Shown: piece by piece, positions 48,103 to 60,061 of the stretch | Numbering within the stretch: the stretch's first letter is position 1 | Layout: each line of letters starts with the position of its first letter | Assembly (NCBI GenBank): GCA_025529335.1 | Contig: JAMYHX010000125.1 | Coordinates: 26,834 to 90,833 of the forward strand | Direction of reading: 5' to 3' | DNA length: 64,000 bases | DNA from: Rhizopus sp. PT2906 | Taxonomy: Eukaryota; Mucoromycota; Mucoromycetes; Mucorales; Rhizopodaceae | Translations under genes and position numbers: made by a program | The notes under the pieces: model-generated | What the model was told of the DNA's origin: nothing | Databases searched by the model: none | Seen by the model: the letters and a program-made list of their open reading frames with translations, nothing else

Positions 48103-48892
48103 AATAATAAAGATATTCGTTGTAAAAGAACCAGTTCAAATAAAGAACTTAAAGTATTTCTTACGTACTTCAACGGCTTGTGGCTTCCAAGAAAGGAATT
48201 GTGGTCCAACGCGTGGAAACAGGTAATCATTAATGCTTATTGTTCCAGTTTACTAAAATCTAACTTTTCTGTCTATTTATAGAATGCTTATTTCCACACT
48301 AAAAATCTGATGGAATTGTATCATAACCTACTGAAGACGTTCCATATGGATCATTCTCGTTCTGTTCGTGTTGATAGGTTGATTTACCTTTTGTCTCTGT
48401 TGATTGCTACCAAGAAGCCGTTAAATGTAGATTCGGATTTCAAGCTGTAAAATTGACTGTAGAAGAGTAAAAGCAAAAGAAGAATACTGTTAATGTCCCT
48501 GATTATGACAGTGCTTGTGGTATGGTGAAGAAAATTGAAGACAATCTGTTTCAGTGTAAATCCTTTACACATAATATATTATATTATGACATTGAAGTTC
48601 GGAACGGTTATCTTTATAGCTGTTCTTGCCCTGCCTATTCTAGGCTTTGCAAAAACGTTTTCCTTGTCAATCGTATATTTCAAGTACCTTTTACAGAACG
48701 TTCAACACTGCATGTAACTCCTGTTATAGATGAGAATGCCGCCTTGTCGAGTACTATTGAAGGAGTGCCAAACACTGCCTTTGGTAATACTCAAAGCACT
48801 AGTAACAAGGACGAGCGAAATCTGCGTTTTAACGAACTCATCAACAAAGGAAAAAGATTTGCTTTATTAGCCCAACAGGGGCAAGCTAAATG
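48103..48892 (+). pseudogene. decayed C-terminal part of a Mutator-like transposase
   Basis: Reads FLTYFNGLWLPRKELWSNAWKQ, an intron with intact borders (about 48221-48281), then NAYFHTKNLMELYHNLLK and RVDRLIYLLSLLIATKK. A frame change and one in-frame stop follow (VKLTVEE-stop), then MVKKIEDNLFQCKSF and a SWIM-type zinc finger, CSCPAYSRLCKN. In a functional SWIM finger (CxCxnCxH) the last ligand is His; here it is Asn. This order (post-catalytic helices then SWIM) is typical of MULE transposases. The catalytic DDE region is not present upstream. It is clearly non-functional. Confidence 0.75.
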
Positions 48893-50479
48893 AAATGTTC
48901 TTTATTGATAAACACTTTGAAAAAAGCAGCTACTGCAATGTATGACGTTGGATAATCTTCTCACACACTTCCACCAAGATAACAATGATTTTTCTCTTTT
49001 TTTTTTACAATTAATATAATAAACACTTTGAAAAAGCCCATTGCACTTCATTCATTAGCCTTTAAGAGTATTAAGTACTTTTCAATATCCGATATGGCTG
49101 CTAAAATCTTTGCTACCCTTTTGTCATTCGAAGTTACAACCTTTTTTGTTTGCAGGGTAACAATCAAATTCAAGGAGGATATTGAACCTTAAAATGAAAT
49201 GGCATTTCCTTTATAAGAAGTAAATCGATAGATCACAATAAAAGCGAACAAGGGAGGGATGAGGATGAGAAAAGGGGAACAAGAAAGTACAAGATGGCGT
49301 TTCTTTTGTCATACAGAATTTTAACCCAAAATGAGGACAATTCGGACCTAGAAAGCGAGGTGAAACTCATTATTTATTGGATAAACACATACATGAAAAA
49401 GGAGACATGACGTTTTTTGGAAATTCTGTGTGGGCTCTCTCTGATGTGTCCTCTTGACATGGACAACTCTATTTTTCAGCTTAAACGGAACTGTTGAATA
49501 TAGAATACTCTAATAAGTTCTACGGAAAAAGTTGTGACAAGTAGAAAAATTAGCTGCCCTTAGCATTTTCAATGATTGGCAATTTCAAAAGATTATGACC
49601 CTATGCTCCTGTACTAATTTTGTCAGGTTGAAGAATGCTGAAACCGTAAATCCATAAAATACAGAACAGAAAAACTTATTTAAAACTTTGTTTTCGTTAG
49701 CAAGAATGTGGTGAGATATCTGCTAAGTATTCTAAGTAACATTTACAGTAAGTGCGCTATTGAACAGGTCATCAACACACTTCGCTCTGATGGTGCCTTC
49801 GCTCCAGCTAAAGATATAGACAATCTGAATCAAAGATGCTCTCTCCCACCACTAATATTCTCTTCGAATGTCGGTCAAGAGTCTCTCTTCTCAATAAATT
49901 ACCTGTTTAACGATCGTGATCCGTTCAAGCAGTGACTTTCTGGTATACCTGATAGCCTACAGTTTGCCTACATTGTCATGAGCTTGATTAATCGCACCAC
50001 GGAAAAGATTTTCCATTACCACCACTTCGTCCTGAACATAAACTCTCTCGATTGGTTACCCTGATGTATTCTACATTGATTCTCTAACTTCTTCCTAATC
50101 TTCGCCTTTTGTCATTACGTCTAGAGCATCTTTAGTCTCTCATTTCCCTCTATTGACCTTGTCTATGCCAAAAATTGATGTGATAAAAGACACCACATGT
50201 CCATAACGGTCTTTTAGATTGTTTATCAATGAAATAGAATTCTTTGTGTTTTTCTTTTTGACAGACGTAGTTTAGACGGAGACTAAATATTTCTCCCTTT
50301 CCATCTAGTTTTCCTCACTGTCTTTTACTGTAAAATTTTTTCTTTTTTCTTTTTCTTTCTCTGTTTTATTTTCATTTTGTATTATTCTTTGTGATAACTT
50401 ATTCTTGGACTGAGCACGTATTTCTAACCTATAAAACACAAATAATCACTCAGAAAGCACCATTATTGACAATTTGATT

Positions 50480-51675
50480 ATGAGTCTTATTACACACTTT
50501 GTCAATCACCGCGCGTTAGTTACAGGCTCTCTAATTTTGTTAGGGGGTTTGTCTATTTATTATCTTAGCTCAAAAGGTAAGTTATAAAACGTGCTAACAA
50601 GGGCAAGAACATGCGTTGAACCTTTACATAGGCAAGGAGTTCAATGATAGAGATGTCTCAAGTGCGGATGAAAACCAGTCACAGCAAGGTAGGTTTTTCT
50701 CTTAGGGGTCATGTCGTCTGTGATACAGTACCCAAAACTCACCTGTTTTTATGTATAGAAAAAACAGAAAAGTCAGAGGAAGCAAATGAAGAAAAACAAG
50801 AATCTGCTGTTGCCGATCGCTCTGTTGAACCAATTGAAGAAAAGACATCAAAGATCACCGCTGCCGATATCAAGAAAGAGTCCGTTACAATTGTTGAGAA
50901 AGGTACCGTCACCGAACCTGAGCAGGTGTCTGTTATTAGTACAGAAGAAGCTGTGATTATCAAAGATGAACCCACGACTACTACGACTATTGTTGAGACC
51001 ACTGAAAAAACTCAAATGGATGATTCTATTGTGGCCCATGTTCAAGAGGAATTTGTTATTGTTGACAAGGAAACCATGACGACTGTTGAGGATGAACCTG
51101 TGAAATCAACTGATAAAGAATCAACCAAGGAAGAAGCAACTAGAATCAAAACTGAAGAAGAAGTGACATCCCTTTCAATTGCTGAAGTACCTACCGCTAC
51201 CATTACTGAACCCGCCGCTGATACCCAATACGCCGCAAGCAGTGCTGATGAAAACGACATTGGTACACCTGAAAACGAACCTGTTGCCAGTATCCCTACC
51301 TTCCGTTCCTTCGACGATATTCCCGAATTTATCCCACAGCAAAAGCAACAGCCAACACGCAAACGCTCCAAGAAGAGCTTGACCCGTATCCAGTTAATTG
51401 AACAACAACGTCAAAATCATACGCCTACAGTGAACGCTCGATGCAACCACTGGCCCCGATGCACCAACAAACATTGCAAGTACTGGCACCCTTTCAAGAT
51501 GTGTCGTGCTGGTGATTCATGCTATTATGGCAAAAAATGTATGTTTGTTCATCCCTCTGATTATCTGGAACAGCCAGAAAGAAAGAACTCCTATCCTGCG
51601 CAACAACAACAACAACAGCGAGATCAACAAGAACAACAACAACAACCACATCAGCAACAGCAGCAGTTTTTTTAG
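50480..51675 (+). CDS. membrane-anchored tandem CCCH zinc-finger protein
   Basis: Predicted RNA-binding protein tethered to a membrane. Exons 50480-50576, 50632-50688 and 50759-51675 give 356 residues. Exon 1 encodes a hydrophobic helix (ALVTGSLILLGGLSIYYL, about residues 12-29). A long acidic Glu/Thr/Val-rich region follows (about 35-255). Two zinc fingers then occur: CNHWPRCTNKHCKYWH (C-x5-C-x4-C-x3-H) and CRAGDSCYYGKKCMFVH (C-x5-C-x5-C-x3-H), the Nab2/ZC3H14 spacing, preceded by a basic RKRSKKSLTR patch. The end is polyQ. Nab2-type fingers bind poly(A) RNA; binding here is inferred. The topology would put the fingers in the cytosol if the N-terminus is lumenal. Confidence 0.83.
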
Positions 51676-52430
51676 GTAGTTAAATGCGACTACTTCTTTA
51701 CCCTTTTCTCCCCTTTCATTTTCATTGTATATGAGTGCTTTGTGTTTTTTTTGTGTGTATCTCCTTTGCCCTTCTTTTTTACTTAGAGAAAACGAAAAAG
51801 ACGGGCTATATATATAATACTATATTTATAAATAAATTCCTTTTTTTTATACAAAGTATACGGCTTGGATTTACTATCAATTGTACCTTGTTCATTAGAT
51901 GATATCCTGTCAGTATTACTTTGTCTTTCTTTATTGATTATTGTCTTGAATAGGCAATGGCTGCTCAATAGCAAATAAAATTTCATTGTCAAAAGAACAG
52001 GTTAGGATAGAGTGTAATGTAAGTGACAATGAATCTTTCCGTTACATAAGAAAAATGAAAATTTATTCAACTTATCCTGGCTAATTCTCATGGCTCCGCT
52101 AATACTGGAGAGAAATATTGGTGATTGGGTCTTCGGGAAGTTTGCTCGTTTGATAAAACCAAAGTGCGATTGTGTTTGTCACTTTTGCTATTCTCTTGAT
52201 GTATTTTTAATCCTTTGATCTGGGTTAAAGGTTATTTGATTACTGTTTCTCTCTGTTCTCTTTTAATAAACATGTATATTGAATGCCTGGCAATTGTAAC
52301 TTTGTTATATCTACATAATATGGACAATTTATCGAACAACAGCGTTATATTTTTTTAATAGCTGCTGAACCAAGCTTCAAAAACGTATAAATTCATAGTA
52401 ATCTACTATCAATAGAAGCAGTAATATATA

Positions 52431-52633
52431 CTGTGGACTCTCGATTATGAGTACAGCAATACGGAATATTCGCGATTTTGGATTACCATCTTCGAAGGGC
52501 TTCACAGCCATCGCTTTAAATTTCCTTCGAGGTTCACCTGGATTGTCAAAGTGTAAGTGTTATTATGGGATATTCTTGATTATGGAATGTTATTTGTGCT
52601 CTCGATAGGTATTCCGTAATCGAGAGTCTATTA
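52431..52633 (+). mobile_element. MITE-like element with terminal inverted repeats, copy 1
   Basis: About 203 bases. The left end reads GGACTCTCGATTATGAGTAC and the right end, in reverse complement, AGACTCTCGATTACGGAATA. TA dinucleotides flank both ends, as expected for a Tc1/mariner/pogo-type target site. There is no coding capacity. A second, inverted and diverged copy lies at 63117-63323; the shared interior includes CGCTTTAAA and TTCACCTGGATTGT. Confidence 0.8.
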
Positions 52634-53241
52634 TACAAGATGTAACGCACGACCAATTTCTATTGAATTGTTCTACAACAATGGTCATTACTGTGGTGCA
52701 TTGCACATCAGTATAACATAAAAAATTATTTGATCGCCATCGTTCATTCTACATGTGCTTATTACGTATGACATTAATATGTGAATATATGAAAAGGATC
52801 CTTAGATTCATTATGATGAAGCTAATACAAAAAACGATTCTTTTGCAACATTTATATCCTTTTAATACCAAAAAAAAAGCTGCTATGTTTAATGACCTGT
52901 CATTTTTACTTTGATCAAATATCAGAGCTAGTAGCATGTCTTTAGGGATATGCGTAGTTGAAGCTATATGGAATCTTGAAATAACTCTAAATTCTTTTAT
53001 TTTAAGCCTAAAAAAGATTCACCAGCCCTCTGTTCATAGATGCATAAAGAGGTTGTGTTGATTACATCAGTCTTGGTTATTCACAACGGAAAAGTAGAGC
53101 ACATTCTAGCATATTTTATCTTTCTTTATTTTTCTAAGCTATCATTAAGCTACCCATCAATTATTAAATAGCAAAGTTGACTTTAATCAGAATCGCTTCA
53201 TGGTTACATTTGTCACAGACCTGATGAGGGGAGAGGAACAC

Positions 53242-53277
53242 AAAAAAAAGTTTTTTTTTTTTTTTTTTTTTTTTTTT
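53242..53277 (+). repeat. A8-G-T27 homopolymer block
   Basis: Adjacent poly(A) and poly(T) runs that can fold into a short hairpin. Simple sequence in an intergenic region. Confidence 0.85.
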
Positions 53278-54000
53278 CATTGTTCATTTAGTATGTATCA
53301 AACAATCAATTATACCCCATCTTGCTAGGCTCTTTTTTATATGAAACCCCTAAAGGGCTTACTTGGTGATACCAATTTTAGATATAATCCCCTTGCACAG
53401 ATATGCCATACTTCTCGGCAATAATTATTTTATCTAAAAGTGATGTATCAAAAAGAGAGAAGAGAGTGGTACTAAATGGGGCTATAGTTTAACTTTTTCC
53501 GAGAGCAGGAAAGCGCCGGTTGCCCTATACATAAAAATGCATACATGTATACGGCAATAAAAGTAAATTCTCAAAAGCGATTTCTTTCAGAACTAGACTT
53601 ACATTTTTTCTTCTTTTTATTTATTTATGGATCCCATAAAGTATCCTGTATTTTATTCTATCAAGTCAGATAAAACCTATTTTGTAACGCAATATAAATT
53701 GTATACAATAAACCGGTATCTAAGGAAATATTAGGTCATAGGGTGCATTTTAGGTGTTACTACCTTTATCTTTTTATTCATTGGTGTCATGCTGACAATA
53801 AAACTATTCATGTTGCGTAACCAGGCAACGAGTGCTCCAAGTCCAAGGTGGTTACAATTGATCACAGAGACTTGTTCACGTGGAGATCTGGTTGACATGT
53901 GAAATCGCTTCCCCGCATTTTTTTATTATTTAAATGACCCTTTTCCCTCTCTCTTTCTCTCTCTCTCTTCTTTATTTCTTTGTCTTATTTACTTTATTGA

Positions 54001-54870
54001 ATGTCAATGCTTGTGAATAGAAGAGTCTATAAAAAATGGTTGCTAGCTAAATTCATGGGTTACTCTTCTATAGCCGCGTTACTTTTAAGCCTATTTATTT
54101 ATATGTATTATAAAAAGCATCAAAAGAAGTCTGTATTATTAAAAAGATCAACGTTGAGCTTAAATGATCTGCGTTATACCTATAAGCAACAAGAATCAGT
54201 AAGTCATTCATTGATTGATGATATCAAGTTACTGATTTTTATATTTTTAGCTTCTGACACCACCGCCTTCTCCAACGGGTAGATTATCCCCCCGAAGCTG
54301 GAGTGCGAGATTGATCGATAATGTGATGTCTGCTACAGGCATGAAAAAGAAACTGACAATATCCATTAAAAATGTAAATCCTCCCTTCTTTTTAATGACG
54401 ATCGGCAAACTCATTTTTTTTAGACCATTTTATGGAATCCATCTAGAGATGTCAATATACCCAACCATGCGTTTCACGAAAATACCATATCACTTCTCAC
54501 CAAGTTATCACAAAACTATGACATCTACGTCATTATTCACATGAATACAAAACAAGAACAAGATCAAATAGACAATCTACTTTATAATTCTAATCTATTT
54601 AAATGCGTTGATTCAAGAAAAGTTCTTTACTGCTCAACCGAGCAAGGTAAAATACATGTAATTCGGCATATTGAACCTAGCATCCATATCGAAGGTGGAT
54701 GGGAGTTAGAAGATGGCAATGACATCGTTAAACAACTAAGAAATGATACCCAGGTCATATGGATCCTACCAAACCAAAAGAGACAGTCGCTCTACTCTGA
54801 TCAGTACAATGATATCGAAATAAGTGATCATGTTTTGAATACATCTGTTGCTAAATCAGTAGGCTTTTAA
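54001..54870 (+). CDS. PEX22: peroxin 22 (PEX22-like)
   Basis: Peroxisomal membrane protein that anchors the ubiquitin-conjugating enzyme Pex4 for export of import receptors. Exons 54001-54198, 54251-54373 and 54424-54870 give 255 residues. One N-terminal transmembrane helix (YSSIAALLLSLFIYMYY, about residues 21-37) is followed by a basic stretch and a Pro/Ser-rich linker. The soluble Pex4-binding domain begins near KKLTISIKNTILWNPSRD and contains YDIYVIIHMNTKQE, RKVLYCSTEQGKIHVIRH, HIEGGWELEDG and VIWILPNQKR, matching the plant/fungal PEX22 pattern. Without splicing, the domain is split over three frames. Confidence 0.9.
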
Positions 54871-56397
54871 TAAAGTAATCGAGTGTCATTCGAAGCTTAA
54901 CATAATCCTATTTTAACATCCAATTCGGCCAATCTTGAAAGTGCCAAAATAGAAAAAAGTTGAATTGGGGATAACGAAAACTCAAAATTATGGGGATAAG
55001 TGAGATTTTCTATCCTCCCATTTGATGCATTTGTGTTCAAATTAACAGTGCGCAACGGGAGTGATATTCATCTCTATTTTTCCTTGGGGCATTCATGAGA
55101 GCTTAATTTACAAGGACTTAAGCCTAGAGCTTTGAATATCCCTATTTCAGCATTTTTATGCTGTGGCTAAAACCTGGCGTCATCCACGGCAATACACAAT
55201 TTGCTATAACCTATTTTACAAATTTATTTAAGGAGGATGCTGAGCCATACTTGGGCAAAGTTTTGGGTCATCATAGTCATTCCTTTCAGCAACTCATGGG
55301 GTAATTGGGATGTCTCCACTTTCGTCAGGATATGTATGCATCTTCTCCAATTTTATTTTTCTATGCACCATGCAACCCTTGAAACTACTTTTGTTTAAAA
55401 AAGGTGTTGACTATTGAAACAGATAATATATTCAAGAAAAAAATGAAGGGTTTATCAGTATGTTTCACTGTTTGTATTATCGCCAAAGGTAGAGATTCTC
55501 TTCAAGGTAAAGCATAGCACCAAGAAAGTATTATTATTTATTCTAAAAGATTACCTGAAAGCTGCCCTTTGTATATATTCAGAAGGTTTGTCCCATTCTT
55601 AAAGTCTGTATTAAGCAATATTCTCTCCATCTGATTGTATACTTTTATCGATTCTGTACGTCAGCAGGTCATAGACATTTTCATGTGAAGTTAATCATTA
55701 ACTGTGACAAGTAAAAGCGAGCCTTCGAAACAGTATACACAAAATACCGTCTTCAAAGCTTCCTTTGATCTCTTGGCAATAACTATTAATATTACAAATT
55801 AGAAAGCTTTATATAATGTTCTCTCTTCCAACGCCACCTACACAATCATCTAATGTAAAGCATTAAATAGAAAAGTAGGGATAAAGGAGCATATTTCCTT
55901 TTAAGTATTGATATTCATAGACTATGTTAAAAAAGGAGGAGAATTCCTGCTTGTCGAGACAATAATAAGCAGAGATACAAGGCATGACTTGGTAAAGTAC
56001 ATAATGAGGCGCAAGTTGTGCAAAGTATCTCTTACCGCGGGATCACCAATAGCTCTAAGGTTTTATGATGTGTGTAGAAAAAGAAAAAGAAATACTAAAC
56101 ATTCGTGAACGATTAAGTTTCATATGAAATGAGACGTAACTCGAAGGATTACTTCTCCACAATTTTGTACAAATCTTTTCTTCAGCCAAACAAAGTCTAA
56201 AGTAAACAGTTGACTATAGTACGACAAAAATAATGACATACCAAAGCGTAGGTAGTATTCAGGCAGCCACGCTTAATATTTATACAATTTACAGCAAGAC
56301 TCATCGAAGGAATTATGATTATTAAAAGGTTTTTATTTTGTTTACATTTTAATACAAATATGAACGATCTAAAAGCTGTACACATATATTCTCTTTT
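54871..56397. other. 1.5-kb intergenic region
   Basis: Convergent 3' flanks of PEX22 and the F-box gene. AT-rich; a 66-residue plus-strand open frame at 55908-56108 has no recognisable domain. Nothing else supported. Confidence 0.45.
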
Positions 56398-58203
56398 TTA
56401 CAAGTTAAACGAATGGTTTTTTAATAGAATATCGGCAATTTGAAGGGATATGGTCTGGATCGATAACAGCTTGAGATGTATTGTCACTGCTATTTCATTG
56501 CTCAAAGATGTGTCAGCCTCTTCTATCACTGTCTTCCCGTCTGTCCTGAAGATTACATAATGCCGCAGCCCAGATTCTTCTGTTTCGACTTTTAGAAGGA
56601 TATATGGTGCTGGAGTACTGAGTCGACCTAAATCAAGGACAACCATCCTATCACTGTCTTCTCGGTGCTTTAATCGGAGGGTAGCAAAGAAAACGAGTGA
56701 ATTCAATGCTGTCTTGGGCATCTTTAGGTCAAAGTTAACCTTTGAGTCACCTTCGAATACTGTTCGTATAGTGAGATCCTTAAGTGCGGGCATGCATCGT
56801 GAATAAATAGGAAAGACTTCCTTATTGATCTGTCGTACATGAAGTTCAAGCGTTTCGAGCATCGGCTGCTGCAAGTTTCTCGTTTTTTGTACTGGTGGGC
56901 GAAGGAAATTGGCATTGTACTGGAATGATCGTAGCTTCTTGCAGTGTAGCAAGATATTCTCAAGGTTTCGATCTTGGATCTCAGCCTGATCATAGTCGGT
57001 TGGTGAATGGAACGTCATTTCGGTCACAATGTCCATACAGAGCTGCCATAGTCGCATGAGCTCACGTGGCTGAACTTCGTCTTCAAAACTGATGCATGCA
57101 CTGTCGTTGGTGAATTCCAATGAAGGATGTAGCGTCACATCGTCGTCTCTAAATCCATGGCGGTCCCAATCATTCTCCGAAAAGTAAATTTCAAGTGCCT
57201 TTGAGTGCTTCAAAAAAGGAGGTACGAGGTCAATGGGGCCATAAAAGCTGATATTAAATTTGGGTATCTGTATCGCATAATTCACAAGTACTTCAATGTT
57301 TTTAGAAAGATACGTGTCGTGCTTTGTCTGTATTGAGCCTGTCAGTGGAAGATGCACGGCTAAGTCGAGACGTTTCAAACGTGGAAATTTAAGCATAATA
57401 TAATCGATTGAGTATTTGTCATAGTTGAAGATAAAGCAGAGATCCTTCATTGTTTCGCAGGGTTTCAAAGTAGCCAAGTCATACTGTGGCATCCACTCAT
57501 AGTCTTCTTCGTCCACTTCTTCCATTTCATCAATCATCACCAACAAGTGAGTCAGTCTAGGACAGTTGTCGATCAGCTCATCATAGTCTACTGGCCGTGC
57601 AGTATAGATTGCCGATTCAATTTGGACGTCTTGCATGTTGGGAAAGTACTTGAGCTGTCTGATAATGTTTCGTCCACGGTCATTTTTGGGATCATCATCT
57701 GGTAAGAATATCTCTTTGAGTGTCTGTTGGTGCTGTAAAGCGCATATGTTGTATTCTACAAAGTCATCCATTGAAGGGTATGGGATCTTTTCCAGGTTCT
57801 TCCAGTACCGTGCACATACTTGTGCAAAATCTAGCCAAAACCACCGTGGAGGCTTGTTTGTGTTGAAACGCTTCACATTAGGCGTCACCTTGGCAAGTTC
57901 AGGTAGAAATTCGATCGCTTCATCGTCTCCAAGAAGACGAAAGAATGAAAGATCATAACATAAATGACCCAGTTTGCTGATCTTGGTGCATTCAATAAAT
58001 TTTTGTGCTCGTTCAAGATCGGTCAAGTAAACAGTACGGTACAGGTGATCGATAGAAAGTGATTTCCACTTTTTACATACAAGTAAGCACTGAAATAAGT
58101 CGCTGTGGTACCGGTCCTCAAGTATGTCATAATTGTCGTGAAGATATTTGAAAATATGGTGAAGAATCTCGGTAGGTAACCGACTGTAATCGTGCATAGA
58201 CAT
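56398..58203 (-). CDS. F-box protein with LRR-like C-terminal region
   Basis: Probable substrate adaptor of an SCF ubiquitin ligase. Intronless, 601 residues, unlike its neighbours. The N-terminal F-box is at about 5-45: SRLPTEILHHIFKYL, LLVCKKWKSLSIDHLYRTVYL. The remainder has repeated Leu-rich stretches such as FPRLKRLDLAVHLPL, TLKEIFLP and CPRLTHLLVMIDE, consistent with irregular leucine-rich repeats common in Mucorales F-box families. The start at 58203 is chosen because the F-box begins five residues later; an upstream in-frame ATG at 58329 would add a Lys/Phe-rich run from AT-rich leader DNA. Substrate unknown. Confidence 0.87.
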   Translation of the reverse strand: MSMHDYSRLPTEILHHIFKYLHDNYDILEDRYHSDLFQCLLVCKKWKSLSIDHLYRTVYLTDLERAQKFIECTKISKLGHLCYDLSFFRLLGDDEAIEFLPELAKVTPNVKRFNTNKPPRWFWLDFAQVCARYWKNLEKIPYPSMDDFVEYNICALQHQQTLKEIFLPDDDPKNDRGRNIIRQLKYFPNMQDVQIESAIYTARPVDYDELIDNCPRLTHLLVMIDEMEEVDEEDYEWMPQYDLATLKPCETMKDLCFIFNYDKYSIDYIMLKFPRLKRLDLAVHLPLTGSIQTKHDTYLSKNIEVLVNYAIQIPKFNISFYGPIDLVPPFLKHSKALEIYFSENDWDRHGFRDDDVTLHPSLEFTNDSACISFEDEVQPRELMRLWQLCMDIVTEMTFHSPTDYDQAEIQDRNLENILLHCKKLRSFQYNANFLRPPVQKTRNLQQPMLETLELHVRQINKEVFPIYSRCMPALKDLTIRTVFEGDSKVNFDLKMPKTALNSLVFFATLRLKHREDSDRMVVLDLGRLSTPAPYILLKVETEESGLRHYVIFRTDGKTVIEEADTSLSNEIAVTIHLKLLSIQTISLQIADILLKNHSFNL

Positions 58204-58494
58204 TACGAAATATTTAGCTAAAGAAAAGAAAAAAGAAAAAAAAAAGATACTCTTGTGAAGGGTTATTTCCTTTTTTTTTGTCTTGGTTAAAATTAAGTTT
58301 CCATGACACCTGCCATAGTTACATAGCACCTGAGTTATTAGTTTCTTTATATAGAGTACTTAAACCAAAATTAAGCGTATGGTTACGCGTCCTGCATATT
58401 TTTGGATTTATTTGATATCCTTTTTTAATAATAAAGCAAGGGAATAATGTATAAACTAGATAGTAACTCAATCGCTATCCTCTCTTTTATGTTT

Positions 58495-59120
58495 CTAAAA
58501 CCCTGCCCATGACAGTGAGAACACAGCTACTTCATCCTCTGTTTCATTTTTGGAACCAGCCAAAACGAATTTCTTTTTCACATTGGTTGCCAGCCTTCCC
58601 ATCTGTACAACATCTTTTGTCGTCATATTCTGATCAAAGTGCATGACAGAGACAATGAATTGGCTATGACAACACGTTGGATCTTGTGGATACAACAGAT
58701 AATCACCACCAAACTTATAGCCGCTTGTCACATAGTAACCCAAAGACCAAAAATAGCGAAATAGACTGTTATTGATGCTAGGGAGTGGGGATAAAGTATT
58801 TGTCACTTTTGCTACTTCTATTTTAAAATGTAAGCTCTTTTGATGCATAAGCAAGGTGGCTTTGGTTTTACTTAGATCTATCACCATTTTGACTTCTTCT
58901 GGAGACAAAGATAGCGGAAGACCATAAAAGGTGTTTTGTTGAGGGAATCCTGGTAATGTACCGCATAGAGCACCGACAATTCTAAACTCTTTTCTTAATC
59001 TTTCGACATCTACAGAAACTGTATTCAATATTCAAGAAGCACTAAGAACAGTATAAATTTACCTTTTACATTAAATACTAAATATCTGTTTCCGTATTGC
59101 TTAATTTCAATAAGGCTCAT
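58495..59120 (-). CDS. SEN34: tRNA-splicing endonuclease subunit Sen34
   Basis: Catalytic subunit that cuts the 3' splice site of intron-containing pre-tRNAs. Exons 59120-59063 and 59018-58495 give 193 residues, shorter than yeast Sen34 (275). N-terminal blocks: NRYLVFNVKVSVDVERLRKE, VGALCGTLPGFPQQNTFYGLPL. The endonuclease fold carries GYKFGGDYLLYPQDP (catalytic Tyr), a His in CCHSQF eight residues on, and Lys in RLATNVKKKFVLA, making up the Tyr-His-Lys triad. Activity is expected. It is divergent from the mS35 gene, with only 158 bases between the start codons. Confidence 0.93.
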
Positions 59121-59278
59121 AAATCAATCGATCCCACCCTTTCAAGCAAAGAGTGGAAGAAAGGTAGCCTTGGCTGAGCTTAAAAAGACAGCGGCGCTTT
59201 TCACTGGCCCCCTTCCCTTTTCTCATCTTACCCTCCCGGGACTTTCTTTTCTTTTTTTTTTTTTGCAAATTGACAACC

Positions 59279-60020
59279 ATGCTCAGACACTTTGTAAAGT
59301 CCAACGCTCGTTCCTTTTCAACAGCACCCGCTGCCTTTGCAGGTCGTCAAGGAGTGCGTAGAAGACCAGCCAAAAAGTTCGATGTTGAAGAAATGCCAAA
59401 GTTTGAATTTGATGATCAAACCACCATTGGACACAATCTCTTTGACAATATTAGAGAAGTTCGTCAATACTTGAGAAAGACAGAATTTGAATTACCAAAA
59501 TTGAGTGGTATTGTATAATATATAAACACTATAACAGCCAGTTAACCTTTTTTATAAAGTGTTTGCAAAACCTTTTGAACCACCTACTTCTGATCAAATC
59601 TTGAAATTTAAGACGCACACTTATCTCGGAGAAGGACACCCTGTTGAACGTAAAGTAGTATTGAGTGTGAAAGTAGCTGATTTAAAATTAAATGATACGG
59701 AAAGACACAAATTTTTATTATTGAGTGGACCAAGATATCATGTTGATACAGACGAATTAATCATGTCAAGTGAGAGATTCCCAAAGCGTCAACAAAACAA
59801 AAAGTTCTTGCTTGATACTTTGCATAAATTAATCAATGAAGCAAAGGTAAAGAAAAAAGAAAGAAAGAGGAGTGTAAGATGTTAATATCTCTTTCTAAAA
59901 TAGGATACGAAGGATACATTTGCCGATGTGCCTCTCAATTTACCAAAGCCCAAGACAAGATTAGAATTCCCTAAAGAGTGGCTTAAGCCTAAGAAAGAAG
60001 AAAGCAGCTCAATTGAATGA
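59279..60020 (+). CDS. MRPS35: mitochondrial small-subunit ribosomal protein mS35
   Basis: Mitochondria-specific ribosomal protein of the small subunit (mS35/Rsm24 family). Exons 59279-59507, 59560-59846 and 59904-60020 give 210 residues. The presequence is MLRHFVKSNARSFSTAPAAF, basic and rich in Ser/Ala. The family core includes VERKVVLSVKVADLKLND, RHKFLLLSGPRYHVDTDELIMSSERFP (written in two parts: RHKFLLLSGPRY and DELIMSSERFP) and RQQNKKFLLDTLHKLINEAK. A Lys/Pro-rich tail ends the protein. The start follows a strong pyrimidine tract (about 59230-59265). Confidence 0.9.
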
Positions 60021-60061
60021 TTTGTTAATAAATACAACTGTAGACATACGTTTTAATTATT

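Larger units (their letters stand above)
44785..50479. other. 5.7-kb gene-poor block with transposon debris
   Basis: The largest stretch without an intact gene. It contains a broken zinc-ribbon fragment (45760-46090), a broken Mutator-like transposase end (48103-48892) and a 12-bp tandem repeat. Short open frames at 46261-46590 (minus), 46486-46713 and 49708-49935 (plus) are unrecognised and may be further relics. The rest is AT-rich. Confidence 0.55.
51676..54000. other. 2.3-kb intergenic region containing a MITE-like repeat
   Basis: Holds the inverted-repeat element at 52431-52633 and an A8-G-T27 block at 53242-53277. The CT-rich leader of PEX22 occupies about 53940-53975. No intact gene seen. 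Confidence 0.55.

Noticed and set aside
49708..49935. 75-residue plus-strand frame
   Set aside because: No domain; lies in the gene-poor block and may be chance or debris.
58204..58329. N-terminal extension of the F-box protein
   Set aside because: Would add a low-complexity Lys/Phe stretch from AT-rich leader; the F-box starts right after the ATG at 58203.
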